Counted from the stretch's first letter, positions 38,891-48,253 are shown. The stretch is 64,000 bases of DNA from Ignavibacteria bacterium (GCA_016873895.1 VGVV01000002.1:164188-228187); one strand, 5' to 3'. Program-made: numbers and translations. The notes: a model not told the origin generated them from the letters alone.

Positions 38891-39697
38891 ATGACACAAA
38901 GACTTTTTGCTATGCTTGCTGTCGCGGTTCTAGCCACAGCAACAGCGTTCGCCCAGCCAAAGCTTGAAATTGTTGGCGGCGAAACCTACGATTGGGGCAA
39001 AACAAGTGCTCCGAAAGAAGGCCACCTTGAGGCCGAAATCAAGATGAAGAATATCGGTGACAAAGCACTTCGTCTGACTGATGTGCGCCCTGGCTGTGGT
39101 TGCACAAAAACAGATCCAGATAAGTTCGATCTGAAGCCGGGCGAAGTAAGTACTATGAAGGTGAAGCTGAACATCAGCCCATCGCAGGCCGGCTCAATTA
39201 CAAAGAACATTACGGTATCATGGGCAGACCTTGCAGGTAACGATGCCTTTAAGGCCTATAAGTCATCTTCGAATACGCCGCTGCCAACCGGCACAGACAC
39301 CACAATCCGTTCGCAGTATATCTGGCTGAAGGCAGACATTCAGCGTGCCCTGATGTTCCAACCATCCATGTATTTTTCTTTCCAAGATCTCAAGGTTGGT
39401 CAAGAACAATCAGCCAAGGTCGAGGTAACGAATAATTCAGACTCTCCAATCGTTTTATCCGATTGGTCTACAGACGGTGGCCTGGTAATCAATCAGACAT
39501 CTCGCGTAACTTTAAATGCAAAGGAAAGACTCGAGATTATTGCCAAGGTTGTTCCCATGGCCAAGGGTAATTATGCTGGCGGTGTAAAGTTCAAGACATC
39601 ACATAGCGACCACGCCGAGGTAGACCTGCGTGCATATGGCTTTGTTCAAGATTCCCAAAGCCCAGTCTTTCAGGGTAATGTTGTTCCGGCTAAGTAA
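38891..39697 (+). CDS. Exported DUF1573-domain protein
   Basis: This 268-residue protein has a signal peptide (about 1-20, ending AFAQ) and an N-terminal DUF1573 domain (about 28-115) with YDWGKTSAPKEGH, KNIGDKALRLTDVRPGCGCT and the closing LKPGEVSTMKVKLN. DUF1573 is an Ig/ASH-like fold common in exported Bacteroidota proteins; its role is unknown. A second beta domain follows (about 160-255, including KVEVTNNSDSPIVLSDW). I prefer ATG 38891 over GTG 38885 because of its distance from AGGAG. A strong terminator follows at 39726. Confidence 0.88.
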   Translation: MTQRLFAMLAVAVLATATAFAQPKLEIVGGETYDWGKTSAPKEGHLEAEIKMKNIGDKALRLTDVRPGCGCTKTDPDKFDLKPGEVSTMKVKLNISPSQAGSITKNITVSWADLAGNDAFKAYKSSSNTPLPTGTDTTIRSQYIWLKADIQRALMFQPSMYFSFQDLKVGQEQSAKVEVTNNSDSPIVLSDWSTDGGLVINQTSRVTLNAKERLEIIAKVVPMAKGNYAGGVKFKTSHSDHAEVDLRAYGFVQDSQSPVFQGNVVPAK

Positions 39698-39725
39698 GCG
39701 CAACTCACACATCGATCGATCGTTC

Positions 39726-39759
39726 AAGGGTAGCCGTTTGTGGCTACCCTTTCCTTTTT
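39726..39759 (+). terminator. Rho-independent terminator after the DUF1573 gene
   Basis: A perfect 10-bp stem (AAGGGTAGCC / GGCTACCCTT) with the loop GTTTGT is followed by TCCTTTTT. It lies between two convergent genes, ending at the stop of the minus-strand ABC ATPase gene. Confidence 0.9.
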
Positions 39760-40375
39760 AACTGAGCCGTATAACCTTGGAGCATAGTTCTTGCTCACGA
39801 TCATCATTTGTAGCTACAAGTACAATAGCACCTCTGTTCGCTGCGCGTTTGATTTCTTGTGCTACAACGGCACGGCCGTCATCGTCGAGAGTAATAGATG
39901 GTTCGTCTAGCACAAGTATCTCTGGATCGTGAGAGACCGCAAGAGCTAAGGTTACACGCTGCCGCAGTCCGCTAGAAAATGTGCGTACACGCGAGTTCAT
40001 GCGATCCTGAAGTCCAACCCTACAGAGGATCTCACTGGAGGCTGCCGAATCGAAGTTGCTACCATGCAACCCATAGTGCACGGCTAACAGCTCCATGGGC
40101 GTAAACTCATCGTAGATGTTGAGATACGGTGCTACCAACCCTACATGCGAGGGGATATCGCAACGTTCAATAATCAATGATTGTGATCGCAGTTCTATCG
40201 TTCCGCGATCCGGACGCAACAAGCCAGCTAACATTTTTACAACAGTAGACTTGCCACAGCCGTTGGGCCCAACGAACGCTGTCGTTGTTCCCGATGAAAG
40301 CTCACAGCTTAGGTCGCGCACGACGTGCCTACTGCCGAAACTCTTACCTATGGATCTAGCAGTTAGAGTGTTCAT
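39758..40375 (-). CDS. Small ABC transporter ATP-binding protein
   Basis: The 205-residue ATPase has Walker A (FVGPNGCGKSTVV), signature FSSGLRQRVTLALA, Walker B EILVLDEPSITLD and a final switch region VLVATNDDREQ, where asparagine stands in place of the usual H-loop histidine. Size and form resemble CcmA-type or ABC-2 type ATPases. No permease gene (such as ccmB) is adjacent; the upstream partner is a putative exported metalloprotease whose stop overlaps this start (ATGA). Its transport partner must lie elsewhere. The missing H-loop histidine may reduce ATPase activity. Confidence 0.85.
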   Translation of the reverse strand: MNTLTARSIGKSFGSRHVVRDLSCELSSGTTTAFVGPNGCGKSTVVKMLAGLLRPDRGTIELRSQSLIIERCDIPSHVGLVAPYLNIYDEFTPMELLAVHYGLHGSNFDSAASSEILCRVGLQDRMNSRVRTFSSGLRQRVTLALAVSHDPEILVLDEPSITLDDDGRAVVAQEIKRAANRGAIVLVATNDDREQELCSKVIRLS

Positions 40376-42012
40376 CTTTCAATGGCAAGTTTATAGATTA
40401 TTGGCTGCGAGTTCTCGCGTGTAACCACAACCAAATAGATTCCAGGAATCAATGTGCTGCTGTCAAAGGGAAACTGCGCAACTAGGCGATTATGATAGAT
40501 GTTCACCTGAGCAGTGTACGCATCCTTCTCAGTACCATGCGTTAGTGGCTGCAACAGCGTATTACATACTTGGATTTGCACGTTATCTCCAGCCGTTGAA
40601 TTTGGTACGGGAACGTACAGAAACTCATGCTCAGTGGAGCGATAGGGTTGTGGGTAGGGGGCTTCGGTAAACAAGAGCTGTGTGCCCAAATAGAACCTAC
40701 ACAGAGCATCGTTGGGCTCATATCGTATAGCCCAGGTAGATCCATTAACGAGCTCATCATTTGGAAGGGGGGTCGGGGTAAGCGTAACACCGAAGCTTAT
40801 CGTAGAGTCTGGACGATTCAGTATTGCAGGCCCAGACGTCCACGAAAGTACCTGTCCTACGCTGATAGGCTGTCCTGTTAGTGATGGGATGGCACTGCGA
40901 ACAGCAACAACCTCGAATGGACGCATAGTACCGGTGAGCGACTCACTTATCGACTCAGCACTAATGTCGGCGAAGAACTTGATCTCTGGCAGGAGTTCTG
41001 CACTTGGCAGATAGGGATTACCCGAGCCCCTTGCCCCAGTTTGATAAAGACTTGAAAGTGCCCCACAAAAGACATCCTTGAATGTTGTCGAAGCCGAGGT
41101 GCATGCTGCGTTGAGGGCGGTAAACGGTTCTCGACCCTTGCCTACGTGATCCCAGGTTGATTTCATGATGTCGACCTGTCCCGCAGTAAGTACGTTCCCA
41201 AACCAGCCCCAGCAATACCCGTTGAGTGCGTTTGACTTTGAAAACGGCCACAATTCAGGACGTGTAAGCAAAAATGATGTCCATACAGCCCAGTCTCGGA
41301 CCTCTGGATACGCGCGCATCTCCATCCAAGTCGATGAAAGCTCATAGAACATCCGCTGTTGTCCATTGTAGCCATAGGAGCCATTCTGAATAACATGGTG
41401 CAGTTCATGTGCACATGTCACTCGCAATGCGTCTACACCAAAGGTTGAGTATGACTGTTTTCCGGACCACGTAGAGTCGGTTGGACTAAAGTTATTATCG
41501 ATTTCAACCCACGTTGTGTATCTCTCCGATGGGGTGAGTGCAAGTAGCCTGTCCAAGTTTGTGATGCCGTAATATCCCTCGCGACCGAGATCATGAAGGT
41601 ATACGTCTATAGCACGACTTCCACCTGTGGTATCGTCACCTGGTGGTGGAGCATATCCAAGGGTATCGATCTCCAGCTTCCATGAGCGCTGTAGTGCGCG
41701 TAGACATTCGTCAACGTAGTCTGGTGAGCCGTTGGCATCACGATCTATCGTGTCTACGGCATCTGGTCCGACAACGGCATAGTGGACGCGAAACTTGCCA
41801 TCACTTGATTCGGTGTGTAGAGGCAGTGGTGGACGCGAGCCCAAAATCTCAATGCTCTTTCCACGTTGGATGCGGTTGCGATCTGCACGTTCAGTAAATC
41901 CACACCGGTTTGCGGGTTCGTCGTTGCCACAGATTGCTACGGTGCGAAAAAAGAAAAGCGCGCCCAGGAGAATACCCGCCCGCGCACATCGGTTGCTGTA
42001 CAGCCGTGTCAC
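40372..42012 (-). CDS. Putative exported metalloprotease (MXAN_6640-like)
   Basis: The mature region carries a zinc-protease motif, HELHHVIQNGSYGY, near residue 197, preceded by DVYLHDLGREGYYGITN and VDIDR-like blocks seen in MXAN_6640-type putative metalloproteases. A hydrophobic N-terminus (AGILLGALFFFRTVAI) suggests secretion. The C-terminal 70 residues end LIPGIYLVVV...YKLAIER, like a weak T9SS type A signal. The start is uncertain: GTG 42012 (546 residues, 9 bases after the upstream stop) gives a clean signal peptide, while ATG 42051 would add 13 residues and overlap the upstream gene. Its ABC-ATPase neighbour overlaps its stop. Proteolytic activity is inferred from the motif. Confidence 0.75.
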   Translation of the reverse strand: MTRLYSNRCARAGILLGALFFFRTVAICGNDEPANRCGFTERADRNRIQRGKSIEILGSRPPLPLHTESSDGKFRVHYAVVGPDAVDTIDRDANGSPDYVDECLRALQRSWKLEIDTLGYAPPPGDDTTGGSRAIDVYLHDLGREGYYGITNLDRLLALTPSERYTTWVEIDNNFSPTDSTWSGKQSYSTFGVDALRVTCAHELHHVIQNGSYGYNGQQRMFYELSSTWMEMRAYPEVRDWAVWTSFLLTRPELWPFSKSNALNGYCWGWFGNVLTAGQVDIMKSTWDHVGKGREPFTALNAACTSASTTFKDVFCGALSSLYQTGARGSGNPYLPSAELLPEIKFFADISAESISESLTGTMRPFEVVAVRSAIPSLTGQPISVGQVLSWTSGPAILNRPDSTISFGVTLTPTPLPNDELVNGSTWAIRYEPNDALCRFYLGTQLLFTEAPYPQPYRSTEHEFLYVPVPNSTAGDNVQIQVCNTLLQPLTHGTEKDAYTAQVNIYHNRLVAQFPFDSSTLIPGIYLVVVTRENSQPIIYKLAIER

Positions 42013-42020
42013 GTTATACT

Positions 42021-42443
42021 TTACCGGAACATTTCCTTGATCATACCCCATGTACGCTTGATCCCACTTACGTTGTGGGCAACGCCTATAGTGTTTGAGT
42101 ATGAGGCATTCTTGTCACGTGTTACTACCTTGAGGCGGTAGGTGAAATAGTTGGCGGTGATGTTCTTGTCAGACTCAGCTTTGCCAAACGCTTCTGTGTC
42201 GTTGTATGAATAGGACTGGTTGCTGCCTTTTGCCTGAATCGTTGCTACGTACCTGTACTGTTTATCGGCACCGGCACGCTCGATTTCATATTGCGCTACA
42301 TCAGACTCATTTGCTGACTTCCATTCGACCACAATGGCATTGCCATTGGACTTGGCCTGGAAGTACTGCAGCGTAAACTGCACAGCTTGTGCGCTTACTA
42401 CAAATGCTACTGCGAGTAGCGCTATCGAAACAACGAACTTCAT
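42021..42443 (-). CDS. Exported FN3-like single-domain protein
   Basis: This 140-residue protein has a signal peptide (about 1-19, MKFVVSIALLAVAFVVSAQA) followed by one beta-sandwich domain with fibronectin III-like features: VVEWKSANESDVAQYEIER, then SYSYNDTE, then FTYRLKVVTRDKN. I start at ATG 42443; an in-frame TTG at 42452 is part of the promoter box. There is no sorting signal, so it may stay in the periplasm. The gene diverges from the TonB receptor at 42490; starts are only 46 bases apart. Function unknown. Confidence 0.8.
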   Translation of the reverse strand: MKFVVSIALLAVAFVVSAQAVQFTLQYFQAKSNGNAIVVEWKSANESDVAQYEIERAGADKQYRYVATIQAKGSNQSYSYNDTEAFGKAESDKNITANYFTYRLKVVTRDKNASYSNTIGVAHNVSGIKRTWGMIKEMFR

Positions 42444-42449
42444 GCGATG

Positions 42450-42457
42450 CAAATATA
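42450..42457 (-). promoter_or_regulatory. Candidate -7 promoter box with leaderless start
   Basis: On the minus strand TATATTTG ends 6 bases before the ATG at 42443, the same box and spacing as at sufB. A degenerate box, TACTATTG, also sits just before the divergent TonB receptor ATG on the plus strand. Confidence 0.5.
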
Positions 42458-42489
42458 CTATCGGAAGCCGAATTCCGTACTATTGCCAC

Positions 42490-44754
42490 ATGTCGCCGAG
42501 TTTAAAACTTGTCCACGTTTTGTCAATGTGTCTCGTGGTGATGCTCCTGTTGCTGGTGCCAGCACAAGCTGCCAGCCCAGATGGAGATACTATACGTGGT
42601 GTTGTGGTCGATATTGGTTCCGGTGGGATCCCTCTGAAGGGGGCTCTTGTTCAGTGGATTGGAACAACGTCTGGTGTTGTCACTGATTCGAAGGGAAGCT
42701 TTGTCATCGTTCGTGCTGGCAAGCAGGATACGTTAGTTTGCAGAGCCTTGGGGTTTTCGACCAAGATCATAAAAGTGGATGCGAAAACCATCCTTTCAAT
42801 TGAAGTGCAGCCCACAACGCTTACAACTCTGCAAGTCGAGGCTGAGTCTGGTCCAACGATCACGAAATCACCGATCAAGACCGAAATTATCACTACGAAG
42901 GATCTCACAAAGGCCGCATGCTGCTCACTGGCGGAGTCATTTGAAAGGAATCCGTCTGTAGAGGTCTCGTTTTCAGACGCAGTAAGTGGAGCAAAGCAGA
43001 TCCAGTTGCTAGGTCTGCGAGGGCTCTATACGCAGTTCCTCATAGAGGCAGTGCCAACAGTTAGATCTCTCGAATTGCCCTTTGGACTTGACCATATTCC
43101 TGGCCACTTTATGGAGTCGATAAGTGTCTCGAAAGGGGCTTCTTCGTTAACGACAGGTTTTGAGGCGATGACTGGTCAGATCAACATCTGCATGCACAAC
43201 CCTCGCATGTCTCCGCCGCTATATGTGAACGCCTATGTTAATACGATGGAGCGATACGAGCTAAATCTCTATGGTGCTCAACAGATAAATGACGAACTCT
43301 CCACCATGACGATGGCCCATGTACGGAAGATGGATATGGGACAGGATAACAATGGTGATGGTTTTGCAGACATACCAACATTTCGCCAAGCTAACCTTGT
43401 TCATCGATGGTGGTATAACGATGATGAAGTTGAATGGCAGGTTTTTGTCCGAGGTTTTCTTGACCGTTACAAGTCTGGACAAAGCGTTGTTCATTCATAT
43501 ATGCCGCATCACGATGGCGATTCGTCCAAACCCTACGATATCACTACAGACATCCAGAGGCTAGAGACGTTTGTGAAGTTCGGTCTGCTCAATCCCTTCG
43601 ATGATCTTGAAGAAGCTAGTGGTCTCTCTCTAGTTGCAGCAGCGATTGTGCATGATCAATCTACTGTATTCGGATTGCGATCAGCTCGCGGTGCACAAGA
43701 AACCTTTCAGCTCCGAGGAATTGCAGCCTTGCCGTTCACACGCCAGTTCAAGATTGTTACAGGGTTCTCGTACTTGTATGATAATGTTCGAGAATCACTC
43801 GAGGAATCATCATTGACGTTGTATGGGTCCTCGTATGATCGTAGAGAACATGTGCCGGGGGTTTATGCCGAGGCCACTATAGAGCCACATAAGAATCTTA
43901 CGGTCTTGCTCGGTCTGAGAAACGACTGGCACAACATGTATGGATCCAGATTGACTCCCAGGGCCCATGTTAAGTGGAATGCCAGCCAAGAGCTCGTTGT
44001 TCGGGCCTCGCTTGGACGTGGTTGGCGCGTGCCCTCTGTGATTACAGAGAACGTTTCGTCGTTTATCAATTCGCGTAACGTGTACTTCGACTCAACATTC
44101 CGTCCGGAAGATGCTTGGAATATAGGTGGATCTGCAACGTCAGCACTAACAATAGCAGGAAAACCACTTACGATTGATGCTGAGTTGTACTATACGCGTT
44201 TTACCAATCAGCTCGTTGTAGACTACGATCGCTCGGTGCGACAAGTGTGGCTTACGAACCTAGAAGGTTCAAGCTTCGCAGCAAATGCGATGTTACAAAT
44301 CATGTTTTCTCCATTCGAATCAGTAGACCTGCTCTCAGCGGTGCGTTGGGTAGACGTGCAAGCCCCGTACAATGGTGGAATGATGCAACGTCCTATGATG
44401 TCTCGTCTGCGCATTCTCAACACAATCTCGTATGCATCAGAAAACAACGAATGGCAGGCCGATGCCACATTGTCTTGGAATGGACCAGGAAGATTACCAA
44501 CTACACAGGGTAACCTCGAGCGCTATCGCCTTGGAGGTGAGTTCCCGGGATACTGGCGCGTTAACGGACAGATAACCAAGAGGTTTGGTACGCTGGACGT
44601 TTATATGGGCATAGAGAACGCGACAAACTTTATCCAAAGCAATCCGATTCTTGGGACTGAGAGCCCCTTCGGAACTTACTTTGATGCCTCGTTAACATGG
44701 GGGCCGATGGATCCTCAGATGATCTATCTTGGTGTACGCTACACCTTGTACTAG
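42490..44754 (+). CDS. TonB-dependent outer-membrane receptor
   Basis: TonB-dependent receptors import scarce nutrients, often metal chelates, across the outer membrane. I start at ATG 42490 (754 residues), giving a signal peptide that ends PAQA. A carboxypeptidase-like regulatory domain follows (about 38-115; IRGVVVDIGSG, GSFVIV), then the plug with KAACCSLAESFERNPSVEVS, KQIQLLGLRGLYTQFLIE, ISVSKGASSLTTGFEAMTGQIN, and a beta-barrel ending VRYTLY with a terminal aromatic. The CC pair and VSFSDAVSGAKQIQ-like plug match a Bacteroidota receptor group I associate with metal uptake; the substrate is not provable here. No tonB or exbBD is in the window. The end overlaps the convergent TldE-like gene by 4 bases. 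Confidence 0.92.
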   Translation: MSPSLKLVHVLSMCLVVMLLLLVPAQAASPDGDTIRGVVVDIGSGGIPLKGALVQWIGTTSGVVTDSKGSFVIVRAGKQDTLVCRALGFSTKIIKVDAKTILSIEVQPTTLTTLQVEAESGPTITKSPIKTEIITTKDLTKAACCSLAESFERNPSVEVSFSDAVSGAKQIQLLGLRGLYTQFLIEAVPTVRSLELPFGLDHIPGHFMESISVSKGASSLTTGFEAMTGQINICMHNPRMSPPLYVNAYVNTMERYELNLYGAQQINDELSTMTMAHVRKMDMGQDNNGDGFADIPTFRQANLVHRWWYNDDEVEWQVFVRGFLDRYKSGQSVVHSYMPHHDGDSSKPYDITTDIQRLETFVKFGLLNPFDDLEEASGLSLVAAAIVHDQSTVFGLRSARGAQETFQLRGIAALPFTRQFKIVTGFSYLYDNVRESLEESSLTLYGSSYDRREHVPGVYAEATIEPHKNLTVLLGLRNDWHNMYGSRLTPRAHVKWNASQELVVRASLGRGWRVPSVITENVSSFINSRNVYFDSTFRPEDAWNIGGSATSALTIAGKPLTIDAELYYTRFTNQLVVDYDRSVRQVWLTNLEGSSFAANAMLQIMFSPFESVDLLSAVRWVDVQAPYNGGMMQRPMMSRLRILNTISYASENNEWQADATLSWNGPGRLPTTQGNLERYRLGGEFPGYWRVNGQITKRFGTLDVYMGIENATNFIQSNPILGTESPFGTYFDASLTWGPMDPQMIYLGVRYTLY

Positions 44755-46511
44755 TCAGCTGCGATCGGATGAGGTAGACTTGGAGGTTTGGGCATATCGC
44801 CCTCAAGTGGACGAACCTCGACATCTTCGATGAGAATGTCTGGAGTTACTATCGAAGCCTGCACATAGGCTGCACCACCACTTATAAATGATGGAACAAC
44901 ACTAGGTGCTAGAAAGTTGTGGACATGTCGTTGTTTCGATACGGCCAGAATGTCCTTAAACAATGGTGGGGCAATTCCAGCAGCCTCCATCCCACGGAGG
45001 AGTTCTTCCCGTCCATCTGGATATACCTTGTAGGCGCGCAATAACCCAAGCTTGCCTTCGCCCTGCGACACGGGCAAGTCTGTGCCTGTCTGCCGGAACA
45101 CTCCTGTGAAGAGTAAATTTTGATCCATCGCCAAACGAACAATTATGCCATAGGGGAGAGACCTATCCTTGACGAGCTTGAGGAGCTGTTTATTCATTTC
45201 TGCACGAGACTTCATCTTCTTCGCATCAGCACATTGCACGGACACAACGCTAAACATCGCTCCACCTCCGCGCTGGTGTCCGTTGCTAGAGTCGATGCGC
45301 TTTGTTGGCACGCGCGATGAAAGGAGCGTTTTCAGATAGCCCTTGGAGACCACGTCAACATTTCGTGCAGGAACGCCTTCGTCATCAACGTTATAATGTC
45401 CGGTAAGTACAGTTCCCTCGAAGGATTTGGTAAGGGGCTCTGCAGTCACAGACAAAAACTCGGGTAGCACCCGGGCACCTATCTTGTTTTGGAATGCCAT
45501 GGTGCGCTCATTCGTGGAGAATCCGCCTTCAGACAGCGGCTGTCGCTGAGCAACAAGGTTGGGTGCAAAGTATTGGCCTAAAAGCGTTCCAGCTGCCTGG
45601 CCTTCAAAAATGACGGGTCCTGAATAGGTTTCAGCAGTTTCGGTGTCGACCATTTGTGTTAGAGTCTCGGCCACCTCTCGCACTGCACGTTGCAGCGAAT
45701 CGTCGGGTGGAAACTCGTCCGGAATGCGAGCATATGCTGCAAAGGTCTGCGCGATCGGCATGCCATCAGATGCCTGTGTAGTTGCTATTACCTCAAGGCC
45801 AGCACTGCACTCAATCTTATGTGAACGGGCTCCGCTCGAATTCAGGTAGTAGGTCTCTTTGGGTATCACTTCGATACCTACGCGTGATGACTGAATCTTG
45901 GGGAACTCCCGGAATACTGAGCTAAGGCTCCGTGCTTTTGCTATCAGAACATTAACCTGTGGACGATACATCTGATTGCCAAGGTCATTCACCGTGTATT
46001 GTTGTGCTATGCGATAATCCCACGTTGTGTCTTTGCGTGTGCGATTCTTGAGTGTCGATTCTTTCTTTGAATAGATCTCAACTGCCTGTTTGTAGCAAGC
46101 GTCTGTGGCTAGCCAGACTTCTCTGCGAAGAACATCGGGGCGCAACTCAAATGGGATAACTCTATTCTTGTATCCTTCTTCATCGTCGCTTGATCCGAAG
46201 AATCCGAGGCTTACGTCAAAAAAATTCGTGTTGTCGAACTTTGGTGTGCCAATATGCATACGCACACTCAGGGTTGCGCGTGTACCAGAATCTAGGTCCT
46301 CGAGAGCACCTTGCACAGCATGCATTGTTGCACTCTTTCGAATCTGCAGCACGTATTCTAGCTGGTAGGGCGCCGGCAGGTCTCCGATGCGCAGCTGGTC
46401 CATCGAACGTTGCATTTCGAGTTGCAGTGTGTTGAAGACCTCTTGCTCGCTCATCGTCTGGGCCCGAAGCGAGCTTGATACCAAGACGATGCAAAGTATC
46501 AATCGTATCAT
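44751..46511 (-). CDS. Exported TldD/TldE-family protein without the HExxxH motif (TldE-like)
   Basis: The 586-residue protein starts at ATG 46511, overlapping the stop of the TldD-like gene as ATGA. It has a signal peptide (about 1-18, ending LRAQ). The rest follows the TldD/PmbA fold: the TETAETYSGPVIFEGQAAGTL block, the SVTAEPLTKSFEGT region, the VDDEGVPARNVDVVSKGYL segment and SNGHQRGGGAM. Where TldD has its zinc motif HExxxH this protein reads GQYFAPN (near residue 309), so it should not be catalytic. E. coli TldE also lacks HExxxH and works as a heterodimer with TldD. The pair here resembles that system but is exported, which is unusual. Confidence 0.85.
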   Translation of the reverse strand: MIRLILCIVLVSSSLRAQTMSEQEVFNTLQLEMQRSMDQLRIGDLPAPYQLEYVLQIRKSATMHAVQGALEDLDSGTRATLSVRMHIGTPKFDNTNFFDVSLGFFGSSDDEEGYKNRVIPFELRPDVLRREVWLATDACYKQAVEIYSKKESTLKNRTRKDTTWDYRIAQQYTVNDLGNQMYRPQVNVLIAKARSLSSVFREFPKIQSSRVGIEVIPKETYYLNSSGARSHKIECSAGLEVIATTQASDGMPIAQTFAAYARIPDEFPPDDSLQRAVREVAETLTQMVDTETAETYSGPVIFEGQAAGTLLGQYFAPNLVAQRQPLSEGGFSTNERTMAFQNKIGARVLPEFLSVTAEPLTKSFEGTVLTGHYNVDDEGVPARNVDVVSKGYLKTLLSSRVPTKRIDSSNGHQRGGGAMFSVVSVQCADAKKMKSRAEMNKQLLKLVKDRSLPYGIIVRLAMDQNLLFTGVFRQTGTDLPVSQGEGKLGLLRAYKVYPDGREELLRGMEAAGIAPPLFKDILAVSKQRHVHNFLAPSVVPSFISGGAAYVQASIVTPDILIEDVEVRPLEGDMPKPPSLPHPIAAD

Positions 46512-48253
46512 GGCTGCCCCCATTTCATTTCAACCGTGGGATCCGACAAAAGTGGAGGCTTTGCCTGAGACTTTTGCTTCTTCTGAACTTCTATGGTAGA
46601 AACAAGCAAGCTTGGAGAACTTGCGCTCACCGGCACACCGCCGGACTCTGCACCACAGACGCCATTGAAAATCCCAAGATCGTCTGCAGCTGCCACGATG
46701 TTGTTAAAAGTTGTAAGTGGTGTGCCAATCAGATCCACGCCACGAACCAGCTCGTCTGGACGTGCGTCTGCATAGATCTTGTATACCACGAGTGGCTGCA
46801 CATTAAAGGCGTTGGGTACGGTTCTTCCGGTAAAGGTGAAGCCCCCTTGAATATCCTCAAACAGCAGGCCGAATTCCTTGTTCTGTTTGATGCATTCTCT
46901 GCGCAGTAGGGCGCGCAGAGAGTCGTAGGGTACTCGGCGGCTTGCCTCTACGATCAAATTGGATTGCCGTGTTACGGTCTTGAGTCCTGCTTGGCGTCTG
47001 CCATGACCGTTGGAGTGAGGAAAGTGCTCAATAGGAGCTCTGTTGGTAAGAAAGTTTTTGAAGACTCCACTGTCAACAGCAATCACGCGCTTGCCAGGCA
47101 TCCCCTCGTCATCGTATGCAAATGCGCCCACGATGTCTTTACCTTGAAGTTCTTTCTTCGTTGGATCGAAGATAACACTGATGAAGTCTGGCAGAATCTT
47201 TTTGTTCAGGAAGGGCTTAAACGTCTGACTCGAGTTGACATCCTTTTGCCTGTGACCTTCTACTCGATGGCCAAATATCTCGTGAAAGAACACACCGGAG
47301 CTCCGTCCGGAAAGTATGGCAGGCCCGGTATATGTCTCCATCAGCGGAGCAGTCCGCAGCTGAACGCAGAGGTCTACGAGGCGAGTAACATCGGCCTCTA
47401 ACGCCTGCATTGATGGAAGCCTGCCGGCTGAGTAGGCAGAGTAACTTTCATACAGGGGAAGGCTCATACCATCGTCTGCTTTACTCTTGACGATAACAAA
47501 CATCTTTACGATAGGCTCGGATGTCTGTATGCGTGACCCCTCGCTATTGACAAAATATTTTACAAGATTCTCAGCTTGGAATGTTACGCGTCCTGTAAGG
47601 ATATGCTCACGTCCGGCACACATTCCACTGAGTTTACGGGCGCGTTCTCTCCAAAGTGTTGTGTCGAATGTCAGCGGCTCGATAGCGCCGATATACTGAT
47701 GAGCTTGCTCTTGTGATAAGTCTGCAGATGAATCCTCTTCTTTGACCTTTACTTGAAGGTTCGTGATCACCTTGCCATATCGTTCGGCAGCTGATTTGTA
47801 TGCTTTGTCTGTTGCAGACCAGATAACGCTGCGAATTGCTTTTTCATCGTCGGTGATAGGCAGTTCAACACCGCGTGTGCCTCGCCCCATCTCGAATGCT
47901 ACTCCACGTATACTGCGTGTGTTGTCTAGCTTGTAGGAGCCAACTCGCAAGTCAACGTCTAGGATTCGACGTTTCGACGTAAGATCTGCGTCTAGTGAAC
48001 CCATAGATGCAGAGATAAGCGTTGACGAAACTTCAGTAATGGAATACGAGAGGAAATATGGTGCCGGCGTAGCCGTTGAAAGCGCATTGATAGTACGCTT
48101 CATCTCGGTCTCCATGGCATTGAGCACTCCAGATCTCTCTTGAGCCCCTGCGTGATGTATGCTAACCAGCAGAATCGCAGTTAGATGAAGCAGACTACGC
48201 TTATTTGTGTAGAACAGATTTGGAGACAACTTGCAGTTGTGCATCGAGTTCAT
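46508..48253 (-). CDS. Exported TldD-like metallopeptidase
   Basis: TldD is the zinc peptidase of the TldD/TldE pair, which trims unfolded peptides and matures peptides such as microcins in the cytoplasm. This 581-residue relative has an HEIFGH motif near residue 322 (GVFFHEIFGHRVEGH), the TYTGPAILSGRSSG block, FDPTKKELQGKD, YDDEGMPGKRVI and a SNGHGRR segment. A hydrophobic N-terminus (LLHLTAILLVSIHHAGAQ) looks like a signal peptide, so it probably acts in the periplasm. The start is uncertain (ATG 48253 or 48244), with about 50 bases overlapping gpmA. The TldE-like partner follows with an ATGA overlap. Substrate unknown. Confidence 0.87.
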   Translation of the reverse strand: MNSMHNCKLSPNLFYTNKRSLLHLTAILLVSIHHAGAQERSGVLNAMETEMKRTINALSTATPAPYFLSYSITEVSSTLISASMGSLDADLTSKRRILDVDLRVGSYKLDNTRSIRGVAFEMGRGTRGVELPITDDEKAIRSVIWSATDKAYKSAAERYGKVITNLQVKVKEEDSSADLSQEQAHQYIGAIEPLTFDTTLWRERARKLSGMCAGREHILTGRVTFQAENLVKYFVNSEGSRIQTSEPIVKMFVIVKSKADDGMSLPLYESYSAYSAGRLPSMQALEADVTRLVDLCVQLRTAPLMETYTGPAILSGRSSGVFFHEIFGHRVEGHRQKDVNSSQTFKPFLNKKILPDFISVIFDPTKKELQGKDIVGAFAYDDEGMPGKRVIAVDSGVFKNFLTNRAPIEHFPHSNGHGRRQAGLKTVTRQSNLIVEASRRVPYDSLRALLRRECIKQNKEFGLLFEDIQGGFTFTGRTVPNAFNVQPLVVYKIYADARPDELVRGVDLIGTPLTTFNNIVAAADDLGIFNGVCGAESGGVPVSASSPSLLVSTIEVQKKQKSQAKPPLLSDPTVEMKWGQP

